A stretch of DNA of 64,000 nt. Origin: Nemertoderma westbladi (lineage: Eukaryota > Xenacoelomorpha > Nemertodermatida > Nemertodermatidae). The DNA lies in contig JAUCBJ010008450.1 in NCBI GenBank assembly GCA_032718475.1, positions 62,001 through 126,000 on the forward strand, written 5' to 3'. The notes below the pieces were generated by a model that was not told the origin of the DNA, searched no databases, and was given only the letters and a program-made list of their open reading frames with translations. The position numbers and the translations under genes are program-made. This document shows, piece after piece, positions 43,117 to 54,175 of this stretch. Every line of letters begins with the position of its first letter. Position 1 is the stretch's first letter.

Positions 43117-45450
43117 CTAGCTCACAATTAATATCTGCAACAATATAAATAGCACCAATCGATTCAGCATAAGTGAAATACCCATGAAAGTTATTTTTAT
43201 ATTGTTCATTGTCGAAATTGTGACCTGAAGGTGATTGGAACGAATGGCCCCCGCTAGTAGGCCTGGACTCGTGATGTGCCAGTCCTTTAGTAGAGTTGTC
43301 TTTGGTTGCACCTTATCATTGAAAAAATGAGTGTACCAATTAATCACATTTACACTAATACAATAACATTGCATTTCATATAGGAGCTTACTTATTACGA
43401 CAGTGTCGAATGCTTTGGCATAGTCTGTGTAGACAACGTCACAGAATTGTTTGTTGTTGAGGGCGATGCCCCAGTGATAGGTGAGGTCCAGAATTTGTGT
43501 CATTGGACTGCGGCCGCGAATAAAACCAAACTGTTCTTCGGGTATGAGGTTGTCCAATAAGTAAGCTCCCATCTGATCAATTATAATCTTTTCGCTTTCT
43601 CTACCTAATATAGAAATAGGGTGTTCGGACACTTCCCCCCCGGACACTTCCCCCCCGGACAGTTCCCCCCCGCTCAAGTAGGACACTTCCCCCCCGGACA
43701 CTTCCCCCCCAGACACTTCCCCCCCGCGGACACTTCCCCCCGACTGTTCTTAACTTCGCACATTCGTATTTTTCATTTTGTAAGGTAAACCGCTTGTATC
43801 CAGATAAGTTGTATCCAATTTTCCTTTCGTAGCTCAGAAAGAAATCTTTTGTATCCCGATTTTACATTTTATATCAAAGTTTTATTTATGGGTTTTATCA
43901 ATGCAATTACATCGTATTGTTTGCTAATCTTTAAACAATTAATTGTATTATATGACCTATAAATTCCATCCCCGGAATGATATACTGTTTTTATTAACTA
44001 TAGAATTATAATAATTAATTGTTTTAATTATAGGTATTATTATGTAATAGTCTTCTTCAAATTGTAGCAGATGGGGATGAATATTATTGTTGCAATCAAA
44101 ATTATACCTCTCCAGGGTAAAATCGACATGCGTCGACCTGTATTCTGTGTTCAGCATAGTAGCATATTATATTACTATTATACATACTATATAGATATTA
44201 TACACACTACATATTAAATGTCCTGGTTACTTGCAATATTTTTAATAGGATTTTGTTGAATTATATAATATTGTAGTAATTTATATATTAAATTGGTTAA
44301 CATTCAATACAGCTCCTACTTTAGGCTTTGTCAATTTATTATCTGATGATACAAACATGAATTAATTATTTCAAAGTGGTCTTAAGTCTTTCACCACGGG
44401 CACTCAGGGAAATGCTGGGGTCTGGGGGCGATAACCCCCAAGAAAAGAAGCGGGGGTTTGGGGGCGGCAGCCCCCAAGAAAAGAAGCGGGGGTTTGGGGG
44501 CGGTAGAAGTTAAAAGAAATTAAAAGAATTAAAGGAATTAAAAGAAAAACAAACAAAATTTGACTATAAAAATGTTTATTTTATAATTTTGAAAAACTTG
44601 TCTAGATACAACTTGTCCTGTACCCATCTTTAACTTTTGTTTATTGCTTTGATGCACCCAGATTAATTTTAACACTTTAACTGGGGGGGAAGTGTCCGAC
44701 TTGGGCGGGGGGGGAAGTAAGTGTCCGGGGGGGAAGTGTCCGGGGGGGAAGTGTCCTAGATCCAGAAATAGGTCTATAATTTTCTGCACCAGATTGACTA
44801 CCACCTTTGTATGCCAGGATAATATCCCCACGTTTCCAGGGAATCTGGGATATCATCCCCCGTAGTCATTGAATGGTTATGTAACATAGTGGTTCAATAA
44901 GTTCGTTTCTATGACTCTTACGTATGGCCATCGGAATGCCATCAGGCGTATACTTATTTGGTACATTGCTAATTGGTACATTGCTAAGGGGTTTTGAGTA
45001 CTAATTCTACTGTAAAAATAATATCAGTAAAATTAGTTGAGTTGCTAGTGCGGGGTGGTAGTCTGGGCATATAGCCATTATCATCACCTGCATTGGAAGC
45101 ATACTGTTCAAGTAAACGTTCACCCTTAGATATATCCGTTGTAGCTAGAGTAACATCGATTAATTTTAAAGGAGCTACTGAAGGGTTACTGTGTATTTTC
45201 TTGTTAGCGTACTTGTAGAACGCGTTTCTGTCTCCGGACTTAAGAATTTAATCTTCACAACTCCTTTTGTAAGCAAACATGACATTTTTACATTCTTGGC
45301 ATTGTCAATTGTAATTTCAAAGGCCAAAGGGCGAATCAAAACGCCGCTGCCGGAGAACGAGTTTTTTTGCTAACATTTTTCTAATTTGAGGATGGTAAAT
45401 GCGTTTTGCCTTATTTTTATCATACATAGCAACGTGTTTAGAATATATAT
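43117..45450 (-). mobile_element. LINE B, 5'-truncated, split by foldback element FB2
   Basis: From the right on the minus strand: DRNAFYKYANKKIHSNPS and LEQYASNAGDDNGYMPRLPP (45250-45060), then YTPDGIPMAIRKSHRNELIEP (45-kb end), KRGDIILAYKGGSQSGAENYRPIS (given in pieces; 44850-44766). After the FB2 insertion it resumes at 43620 with PISILGRESEKII, PEEQFGFIRGRSPM, YTDYAKAFDTV and NDKVQPK. The sequence ends before the catalytic YADD box. Frames are broken in the right-hand part. Confidence 0.75.
43621..44763. mobile_element. FB2: second foldback element with 15-bp end repeats
   Basis: The left end has repeats of ggacacttccccccc with a 15-base period (starts at 43627, 43642, 43657 and beyond, to about 43740). 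The right end (44683-44757) has the same repeats inverted. The perfect 9-bp duplication agaaatagg flanks it at 43612-43620 and 44764-44772, and removing it rejoins LINE B at the RPIS motif. The inside has no coding frame; it includes a 37-bp tandem unit (gcgggggtttgggggcgg) near 44420-44500. Inner arms are not clearly inverted, unlike FB1. Confidence 0.85.
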
Positions 45451-45867
45451 TAAAAAATAGATCTAAAAATTTGCACCAAATATCCTGCAAACCTCTACCT
45501 CTATTAAAATCTTCTCCCCTATTAAGCCCGCAGTTCTAGTTTGATCGCATCAGCATTCATTTTCAGAAAATTATAAGCTTGTTTGATTTCTTCTGAAGCC
45601 TTAAATGAATTAAAAAGTATAGCAAAGCTGAATGCACAATGGTTACTGGTACTAAAATTGGGCTATTTTTTTTAAACATTACTAATAAAAAAATAACTCA
45701 AGATGCGGAATAAGTGAAGGGGGTCTTGGTACCTAGTCATAACACCTTTAATTTGTGCTTTGAATTATCATTTTATATAGCCTAGAGACTTACCGAAAGT
45801 TGATGATAGTGATATCTGCAATCCATTTAATTATTGCTTTATTATTCTTTATTTATAAATCCTGCAG

Positions 45868-46003
45868 ATGGATTTTGTATGATGAAGATTTTTCTGGATG
45901 GGGATATTCGAAAGTTCTCGGCCCTGGAGAGTATGCGAATCTCCATGAATTTACATACGATCCATACATACCCAGAGTTTCAGCTGTGAGACCGATAATC
46001 CCG
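45868..46003 (+). CDS. Crystallin exon: domain 4, second Greek key (B)
   Basis: Acceptor tttataaatcctgcag ending 45867; donor GTAAGT at 46004, both strong. 136 bp, phase 2 to phase 0, the same as the exon at 15339. It encodes WILYDEDFSGWGYSKVL, GPGEYANLHEF and ends VSAVRPIIP. The calcium loop is lost (YIPRVSA). The Trp, Tyr and Gly positions of the B motif are kept, so the fold is probably maintained. Its junction with the preceding exon is the only inconsistent one. Confidence 0.85.
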
Positions 46004-46269
46004 GTAAGTAAAAACAAAGATCTGTTTTAGTAATTTCTTTAACCCTATTAAACACGGGGGTGGAGGTAACCATGCCTGTGGTTCTTTTTTGTTATAATTC
46101 TGAAACAAACGTAGTTGGGGATCTGAAATTGTATGACTTTACCTAAAAATCTAATGTCTTCCTAATAATTAAAACCGTTTTCAAAAATATTGGGAAGTTT
46201 TCGAGTTATAGCACCTTTTTTTAACCCTACTTTTGGCACTTTTTTGAAACGTATTTAGAAAATTACATT

Positions 46270-47090
46270 TCATGAATTATGATTTGTAAAATCTTTATGT
46301 TTACAAAGGTTTTTTGGTGTTTGCAATTAGATGGCAACCATATAAATTAATTTAGAAATATCAAACTTGTTTTTTTCGGCGGTGCCAAATTTTGGTGCCA
46401 GCACCAAATTTTGAAATATGTCAATTTTATAAATTGATTGTTTGAACCTGTTTTTGCGCAATAGGGGTTTTTTGGGGTTCTGGTTTCGATGGAATATATG
46501 CGAGTGCACCAGGCGTATCAAACTTGTTTTTTGGAGCTGTGTGCAAAATTTGGTGCCAGCACGAAATTTTGAAAATCTTTTCAATAATTTAATTGCTTGT
46601 GACACCATATTTCCCGGGTTTTAGAGGTTTATGGCGGTTCTGAATTCAATGGAATAAATAATTATCTAACTAGACATCTCAACGTTGTATTTTTCGGAAG
46701 TGGATGCAAAATTTGGTGCTAGCATCAAATTTTGAAAACTATCAAATATATCAATTGATTGTGTCACATTTTTTCTTGCGTTATACGGGTTTATGAGGGT
46801 TCTGAATTCAATGGAATAAGTAAAAATTGCATAAGAGTTTTCAAACTTGTATTTTTCGTTGGTGGGTGAAAATTATTGTTCCAGCACCAAATTTTTGAAA
46901 ATAAACAAATTGATCAATAGATGGTACCATCTTGTTTCATGCATTATACGGGTTTATGAGGGTCTTGAATCTGATGGAATCAATAAAAAAGGGCACTGGG
47001 CATCTCAAACTTGTACTTTTTGGTGATGGGTTCGAAATTTGGTGCTAGCACCAAAATTTGCCAAAATACGAAATACCTAATAAAAAAATA
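46270..47090. repeat. Degenerate tandem repeat, about 160-bp unit, 5 copies
   Basis: The anchor phrase gtgcyagcaccaaattttg recurs near 46396, 46554, 46716, 46878 and 47040. Each unit also has ctcaaacttgtatttttcg and gggttctgaattcaatggaat. Copies are well diverged. The anchor is partly palindromic (ttggtgctagcacc). Confidence 0.85.
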
Positions 47091-47354
47091 CGTGTAGCAA
47101 TGATGTCAAATTAGAAATGTTATCCATTAGAATCAGCGCCCCAGAAAACCTATAAATGTTAATTTATAGCATCGTATAAGTGAATTAAAAATTTTGTGTT
47201 CAAACTGAAAAGTGCTGGTTACTTGTTTTTTTCATTTTTTGTCTACGTAGAGGACTAAAACAGCCATTTCTAGTAATTAGATCAATTTTAAATGAGTTCC
47301 AATGGATTTTGCGCCCCAGAAAATTGATTAACTTGATAGATACCTCAAACTACA

Positions 47355-47815
47355 GAATCCCTCCCCCCCTCGCAATCTGGCCTCCCTGGCTACACCAGTT
47401 TTGGGCCACAAAGGTCATAGGAAAGGTACTCACAGAATTGTTGGCCGCTCTCTATCCGTAGGGGGTAAGACCGGCAGCCAGTAAGGAGATAACTGATAAC
47501 TGGGGCTAATTTTGTCCAATAATTTCACTGGCATCTAGGGGCCAGCGCCAGACCCACGCATTACTAATGTGGGTGCTTTATGCGTCATGTGGGTCATCTC
47601 TCAGGATGCCATCCTGGCATCCTCATACCATCCTGGATTGCCATTCCACAGTGTGGGTGTCACAGTCGAGTCAGATATCGGGCCTATCACCCAACTAACA
47701 TGAAGGACATGACCCACCATTTGCTATGCAGCTCATCTGCTGGTTTGTCAGATCAGATCTGGGTTATTGATTCAGAAAATTGGTCACCTCTAACTGGGAT
47801 CATGGATCCAGAAGT
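47355..47815 (-). mobile_element. LINE family A leader fragment
   Basis: Closely parallels 34190-34580 in the same orientation: caatctggcctccctgg, cattactaatg, attgccattccaca, gtgggtgtc, gacccaccatt. The following portion of the leader appears at 49855-50020, so this copy was split by the DNA between. Confidence 0.7.
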
Positions 47816-47949
47816 CATGTGAGTGAGGGCCTATGCAATGATATGATGTGACGATGTGATGGACCATATGCAAGGGAAAGGCATGGGAAGCATTAAATTG
47901 GCTTTCCAGGATTTGGAAGTCTCATATATGAAACAGAAACTCAAGGTCA

Positions 47950-49135
47950 TTTTTCCTCTCTTTGGGGTTACATGAATTATACCCGGGCATGGGGCCACGT
48001 TTTCCTCTCTTTGAGGTTACATCTATACTACCCGGGCGCGGGGCAACTTTTTCCTCTCTTTGAGGTTACATGAACAATACCAAGGCGCGGGGCCGGGCAC
48101 TTTTTCCTCTCTTTGAGGTTACACGAACATTATCCGGGCACGGGGCCACGTTTTCCTCTCTTTGAGGTTACATAAATATTACCCAGGCGCGGGGAGACGT
48201 TTTCCTCTCTTTGAGGTTACATGAATAATACCCGGGCGCAGGGCCACGTTTTCCTCTCTTTGAGGTTATATGAATAATACCCAGGCTTGGGGCCACGTTT
48301 TCCTCTCTTTGAGGTTACATGTATAATACCCGGGCACGGGGCCACGTTTTCCTCTCTTTGGGGTGACTTGAACAATACCCGGGCTTGGGGCCACGCTTTC
48401 CTCTCTTTGAGGTTACATGAACAATACCCGGGCACGGGGCCATGTTTTCCTCTCTTTGAGGTTACATGTATAATACCTGGGCGCGGGGCCCCGTTTTCAT
48501 CTCTTTGAATTTACACGAACATTACCCGGGCGCGGGGCCACGTTTTCCTCTCTTTGAGATTACATGAATATTACCCAGGCGCGGGGCCAGTTTTCCTCTC
48601 TTTGAGGTTACATGAATAATACCCAGGGGGGGGGGGGGGCACGTTTTCCTCTCTTTGAGGTTACATGAATAATACCCGGGCGCAGGGCCACGTTTTCTTC
48701 TCTTTGCGGTTATATGAATAATACCCAGGCTTGGGGCCACGTTTTCCTCTCTTTGAGGTTACATGTATAATACCCGGGCACGGGGCCACGTTTTCCTCTC
48801 TTTGGGGTTACTTGAACAATACCCGGGCATGGGGCCACGCTTTCCTCTCTTTGAGGTTACATGAACAATACCCGGGCATGGGGCCATGTTTTCCTCTCTT
48901 TGAGGTTACATGTATAATACCTGGGCGCGGGGCCCCGTTTTCATCTCTTTGAGGTTACACGAACATTACCCGGGCGCGGGGCCACGTTTTCCTCTCTTTG
49001 AGATTACATGAATATTACCCAGGCGCGGGGCCAGTTTTCCTCTCTTTGAGGTTACATGAATAATACCCAGGGGGGGGGGCACGTTTTCCTCTCTTTGAGG
49101 TTACATTAATAATACCCGAGCGCGGGGCCACGTTA
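47950..49135. repeat. GC-rich minisatellite, about 49-bp monomer, about 24 copies, with higher-order repeat
   Basis: Each monomer has ttttcctctctttgaggtt, aca(t/c)gaa, aatacccgggc and cggggccacg. Positions about 48240-48680 and 48684-49124 are near-identical over nine monomers (period about 444), showing a second-level duplication. Monomers with a poly-G expansion occur at equivalent places (48627 and 49070). Apparent open frames on both strands arise from the repeat. Confidence 0.9.
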
Positions 49136-49289
49136 TAAACTTTGACCATTTAAATTAATTATATTACAAAATGTCAAATTCGTCTGCTAAAATATTTGCT
49201 GTTTAAATCTCCATCTATTAAAATAACTCGTCATTCGCCAAATTAAATTTATGTATTACTAAATACATTTATATATATAGACCTACAGT

Positions 49290-49806
49290 ATAAACAAAAA
49301 ATGTTAAAAAATCGCAGTCTGCCCCGCTATAAATCTATCGCTAAATTAGCACTCCTAATACATAGTCCCTATCCTTCCTATTCTTATCTATCTACTTTCT
49401 ACTCTACCTTACCTACATTATCTATCTATCTATATGCCATCTTCTTTTTCACCTTTCTATTCTGCATCTGCAACACCCTACAGTATACTATTACTTCAAA
49501 CTACTACTTACTACGTCCAATCTATCAAATGTTACATATATTTACATTTCATATAATCCCATCCTCCTGGTGAGCAGCCGTTTACTAGCACTACTATTTG
49601 GCTGTTCTCCAGTACCCATTTATATAGAACTTACCATATATAGTATGTACTCATGTTAATTTCTATTTTATACAGTTATATTTATAACTGATATCTGAAA
49701 TATATTACATTATATTTCATATATATTATATATATTATATATTATTGTTGTTATTTTGAATTATTATATGAAGGGTAAAAATAAACATTGAATTTAATTG
49801 AATTGG
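49290..49806 (+). mobile_element. Probable LINE 3'-end fragment
   Basis: It has a tyrosine/serine-rich + frame, gtgagcagccgtttactagc, and ends with aataaacattgaatttaatt, resembling the LINE C tail near 22250. No enzyme domain is present. Assignment is by tail structure only. Confidence 0.35.
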
Positions 49807-49854
49807 TCCGATTATTTAGAACAGCAGTAGTACCAGTACTCCTCTATGGTAGTC

Positions 49855-50020
49855 CATACTTGGCTCTAACTGCCCTGTAACCCTGCTACCAGGTGCAGGT
49901 CGCAGTGAAATGCACTCGAATTCGACCAATGGCGTCCATTTTCCAGAATGAAAGGGGTCCTAGTTATAGGACCAGGCTATACCATCAGTAAGATGGTCTA
50001 TGCAGCCATATTGGTTGTAG
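49855..50020 (-). mobile_element. LINE family A leader fragment, second half
   Basis: Matches 34600-34830: gtgcaggtcgcagtgaa, gcactc, ggggtcctagtta, aggaccag, gtctatgcagc. Same orientation as the piece at 47355-47815, which it probably continues. Confidence 0.65.
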
Positions 50021-50067
50021 GTTTAGCTACACCAGGGTCCTCTCAACCATTTATCCACTCGGATCGA

Positions 50068-50210
50068 TAAATTTAGTACCAGTTAAATTGTAGGGCGCAA
50101 AACTAGGGATTGAAGTAGCACCCACTTCTACTTTTTGGTAAGAGTTATCGAAAGAGGAGTTTTAGGTTCACCTCTGTTTTTGGCAGACTGTTTACTTGCT
50201 ATTGGAGCTC
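50068..50210. repeat. Dispersed repeat R1, copy 2
   Basis: Matches 42185-42350 (ttagtaccagttaaat, atcgaaagaggag, gactgttt). See that entry. Confidence 0.6.
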
Positions 50211-50269
50211 TCTATGAATATTTTCCACTCACATTTCTATACAAATACAGTAACAAACAATCTCAACCT

Positions 50270-52877
50270 TTTTATTATTATTATTATATCTCTTTTATTT
50301 GCTAAAAACTCATTCAAATATATATTTGCACGAGGCAGTTAATACATACAGTATTTACTGATAATTATAAGCAAATAAGCGTCACAGGGTTCCAGGTAAC
50401 AGCTAGGCTGCACCGTGTACAGTACAAATATACAGTATGAGGAATCGAGTAGGCCTACAGTACAATCATTATTACATTACATCTACAGTATAATAAATAA
50501 TGTTCTATTAATTGGCGGCAGTCACAGGTGCAAATCCGCTAGGTTGCATCCTCATGGCTATATTTCGATAGGAACTGTTTTTTTAACTTTGTTTTGAAAT
50601 ATTTTAGTTTTGTAATTTCTTTTATTTTAATTGGTAGTGCATTCCATAATTTTATAAGATTCACGAGTAAACTTTCATGTCCGTATCTGTTTCTAGTTTT
50701 AGGTATGATTATGTTTTTTGTTCGATTGTTTAGTCTAATGTTTATTTTGGGTAAAAAAGGATGGTCTAATGCTTTAAATGGTTCTGATAGGTTGTTTACG
50801 TATTTAAAAAAGTATATTAATCCGAAATATTCTCTTACAGCTTTTAGGGTTGGTATTTTGGCTTTTTCTCGTAGTTCAGTTCCTGTTGAGTCCCTAATCC
50901 GTTTCCCAAAGATAGTTCGTAGTGCGTAATTTTGTACTTTTTCAAATTTGTATAGTATTTCCTTGTGTCCGTATTTATCATGTAGTGGGACTAATAGTTG
51001 GTTACAGTGAAGATGGTACGGCAATGTTAGTGCTTTTAGTAGTTGTAATTTTGTTTTTATTGTTAGTTGTCCCTTTATTGAGCGGAGGCAAGATATACTG
51101 AGTGTCATTTTCTGTATTGTTTTAGTTATATGATGGTGCCATTGTAGTTTTTTATCTAATTCTACTCCTAGGTATTTAACCGTGGTTGATTGTGAGATCG
51201 GATCTTTTGTTCCTATGTCAAGATTTATTTCGTCTGTATTGAAGTCAGTTGATGTCTGTTGTTTTGGTGATAGTAGTAAGAATTCAGTCTTGGAGTGGTT
51301 CAGTTTCAAGTGATGTTGCACAAATGTTTTGTTTAATAGTATAATTTCGTTTTGTAGTAATTTTGCAGCCAGCTGTGGATTTGTGCCTGTAGTGTATATT
51401 ACTGTATCGTCTGCGTATTGAATGATAGTTGAAGATTTTGCTGTATCTGGTATGTTGTTTGTATACAATGTGAAGAGAAGTGGTGCCAGTATTGTTCCTT
51501 GTGGTAGGCCACAGATTTCCGTTAACCATGGTGATGTTGAGTTTTCTAGTTTTACTCTTTGTCGTCTATCAGTCAAATAATTTTTTATAAGAAGTTGAGA
51601 TGTGGAATGAAAACCTAACGTTGCAAGTCTGTGTAGTAATATTTGTCGGTTTACTGAGTTGAAGGCCTTGCTGAGATCCAGGAATGCTATTGCAATGTAA
51701 TTATTTTCGTCAAGCTTTTTTCTCCAGGATTCTGAGAGATATGTTAGTGCGTCAACAGTTGAAAACCCTTTTCGGAATCCAAATTGCTTAGAATAAATTA
51801 TTTTGTGTTTATTTATATAATGTATAATTTGATTATAAAGTACTCGTTCAAATATTTTAGCAAATGGCGTAGTCATTGCGACAGGTCTGTAATTTGTTGG
51901 TTCATGTGGATCACCTGATTTAAATATGGGAGTGATATTTACAAGTTTTAGTTTGTCTGGAAAAAGTGACTTGGTGATACATTGATTTAATATGTAAGTT
52001 AATTGATATGTTATATGCGGGGCTATATTCTTGATAATTTTTATCGGTATTAAAGATGGTCCACTGGATTTTTTTGCATTTAAATTATTTATGATGTTGT
52101 ATACGTCTGATGATGTTATACATTGGAAGGAGAAAGTATCCTTAATGTTTGTTCCTACTACCGTTACTCCAAGTGTTTTCATATTTGCATCAACGCTAAC
52201 ATTTTTGAAAAAATTTCCTAGTTCGATATAAGTTCTATTAAATATTTCTACAATTTTTTTCTTATTTGTTGTTAGTGTTCCTAGATTTTTAATGCAATTT
52301 ATTTTCGACTGTTTTCTTTTGTTGTTTAAGATTTTATTTATTAATTGCCATCTAGATTTACTGTCTTTTGCTTCAATATATTTGTGTTTAATATAATAAT
52401 TTTTTAATTTTGCATTTAGATTGTTGAATTTATTTCGTAGTAATTTGTATTCTGAATAGTTTGCATTTGTCTTGTTTCTTCGCCATTCTAGAAATTTGTT
52501 ATACTTTTTTGTGCGTAATTGTTCCAATTCAAATGTTGACCAATCGTCATTTTTATAATTTTTTATTTTTTTGTTAGTTATTAATTTGCGTTTTATTGGT
52601 GCATGCCTATTTAAAATTTGTATTATTAGTTGTTCAAATATTTCGAATTGTAGATTGATATTGTTTTGACAATAGAAATTCCCCCAGTAAATTTTCGCTA
52701 TGTCTGATATGAATCTAGATTCTTCAAAACTAGAGTAATCTCTGTATTCTACCCACTGTTTACTGTCATTTTTTGCAGTCCTTAGTTTGTAGTCTATTTT
52801 GATTAAAGTATAATCGTGATCGGAAAATTCACACGGGAAAACTTCGTTTGCTGTTATCTTTCTTAGGTCTTTTATAT
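50270..52877 (-). mobile_element. CR1/L2-type LINE, 5'-truncated copy
   Basis: A relative of the 27-33 kb element. The 3' end has an att/ata triplet tail at 50270-50288 and a related 3' untranslated part. It begins inside the endonuclease domain at about 52877, so it is a typical 5' truncation from incomplete target-primed reverse transcription. No target duplication was recognised. Confidence 0.8.
50539..52877 (-). pseudogene. LINE ORF2 remainder: endonuclease end and full reverse transcriptase, frame open
   Basis: About 780 codons without a stop from the truncation point to 50539. It starts with FPCEFSDHDYTLIKI (the endonuclease His block), then WRRNKTNANYSEYK, and the reverse transcriptase: NYRPVAMTTPFAKIFE, YSKQFGFRKGFSTVDA, FLDLSKAFNS, GLPQGTILAPLLF, QYADDTVIY. 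The C part matches the other copy closely (KVQNYALRTIFGK in both). The open frame implies recent insertion, but without a start or the endonuclease N-terminus it cannot move on its own. Confidence 0.85.
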
Positions 52878-52879
52878 AT

Positions 52880-53388
52880 TATCATGATGTACATTTTCTA
52901 AAATATGCAATAGACTTAAAAATATCCACTTTACCAATTTACCACTTTAAAATATTGAATTCAATGTCACTTCAAATATTCAGTGCAAATTTAAAAAGCA
53001 TTTATCTCCAAAGTATTAAAGGGATGGAATAACATAACTAAAACAATAATACATCGAATCTTCAAATTTTTATAAAGAACCAACAGCCCAATAAATGAAT
53101 GTTTTTCTCAATGTTTTTCTGGTACTGGTAGCAGTTTTATGTAGTTGACAGAATGTTGTATATGGCAGTACGGTTATTTCTGTCCTATCTTTAGTATACA
53201 TTCAACTCAATATTATTGGTTGGTGTTGTGTAATTAAACATATATATGTATGTTTTATTAACTATTATTAACTCTATAAAAGAAGATTCAGAACGATTAT
53301 GACATTATTATTTTCAATCAATCTGAGCAGTTGAGACAGGCCATGGGCTGTCTCAGTCTGCAACACCACTGGCGTTATCCATCTATCT
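52880..53388. other. AT-rich sequence, nothing recognised
   Basis: Low-complexity AT-rich DNA between the truncated LINE and a Gypsy fragment. No domain-bearing frame in either strand. Confidence 0.5.
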
Positions 53389-53790
53389 ATGTTGAAAATC
53401 TGTCGAGCACTATAACAAAAGTGATAGGAACCTTAAACCCCTTAAACTCCACGTTGGCGATAAAGTTCGTGTCCAAGACATGAGGACAAACAAATGGTCA
53501 TTAATTGGCGATATTGTCAGAGTAGGAAAACAACGGGGCTATTACATTAAAATGTCGAGTCGGACGCACTGGAGAAACCGCCGATTTCTAAGACCATATC
53601 ATTCCATAAAGGTGAATCTTGAACCTGAGATATATGAACTGGAAACGGAACCGAAAACGAACGAACCGAAGTCCGACGAATTCCACGCATCCTCGCGCGT
53701 GAGAAAACCGTCCAGTTTAATAAGGAGTAGACCTGAAACTGAAAGTTTTCCCCAATATGGGAATGTGTGTATTATTATTTTTGTATGTTA
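53389..53790 (+). mobile_element. Ty3/Gypsy integrase C-terminal fragment
   Basis: The + frame reads KSVEHYNKSDRNLKPL, HVGDKVRVQDMRTNKWSL, then GYYIKMSSRTHWRNRRFLRP, which is the C-terminal end of Gypsy integrases. It continues about 60 codons into an acidic tail. Neither catalytic core nor LTR is adjacent. It is not connected to the Gypsy element at 58.3-60.5 kb. Confidence 0.8.
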
Positions 53791-54026
53791 ATGACTCGAA
53801 GGGGGTAGTTGTGGTGTATGGGTTTGTGCAGTAGCCTAGGATAGGTACTGGTATACTATATAGGATTTCATTATTGATTTGATTATTCATTATTACTCTG
53901 ATATTCTGAATGCCTGACATATGAGTATACAGCTCTATCTATCTCACTACATTCCCTTTCCATCTGCTTACAGTCCCTGACACCATCCATGAAAATTGAT
54001 TGCAAATAAATAATTTACCATTTCAG

Positions 54027-54175
54027 AATACTATCAGCTTATTCGATAGGTACAACTATGGGGGCCAAGTCTTTCGACATTGTTTCAATACGCCGAATTT
54101 CGCATCTTTTACACCAACTTTCGACAACAAGGCATCCAGCGCTATAGTGGTTGATGGACAGTGGAAAGTTTTCCA
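54027..54175 (+). CDS. Crystallin exon: domain 5, first Greek key (A)
   Basis: Acceptor ataatttaccatttcag ending 54026; strong donor GTGAGT at 54176. 149 bp, phase 0 to phase 2, the same as the exon at 36308. It encodes ISLFDRYNYGGQVFRHCF, a Phe-rich stretch, DNKASS (exact calcium-loop consensus) and VVDGQWKVF. A phase 2 B-motif exon must follow; none was found before 64,000. Confidence 0.85.

Larger units (their letters stand above)
15339..54175 (+). other. Multi-domain beta/gamma-crystallin gene (partial; 8 exons seen)
   Basis: Exons at 15339-15474, 25246-25365, 25789-25932, 36308-36456, 37567-37744, 38254-38373, 45868-46003 and 54027-54175 encode successive Greek-key motifs with the aromatic/Gly-Gly signature and often the (N/D)(N/D)xx(S/T)S calcium loop. 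Boundaries between domains are always phase 0. Introns within domains are phase 2 for domains 3 and 5, and by inference 1 and 4. The domain 1 A motif and domain 5 B motif are missing, so the gene extends outside the window or the flanking exons are unrecognised. Crystallin-fold proteins of this kind bind calcium and are often structural or secreted; no signal peptide exon is visible. Introns are filled with mobile DNA. A gene symbol cannot be given. Confidence 0.8.

Noticed and set aside
45191-45373. Small + strand gene near 45.2 kb
   Set aside because: It lies opposite the LINE B pre-RT region, whose minus-strand motifs are convincing.
48217-48952. Several 72-73-codon frames in 48217-48952
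   Set aside because: By-products of the 49-bp minisatellite; the two near-identical ones reflect the 444-bp higher-order repeat.
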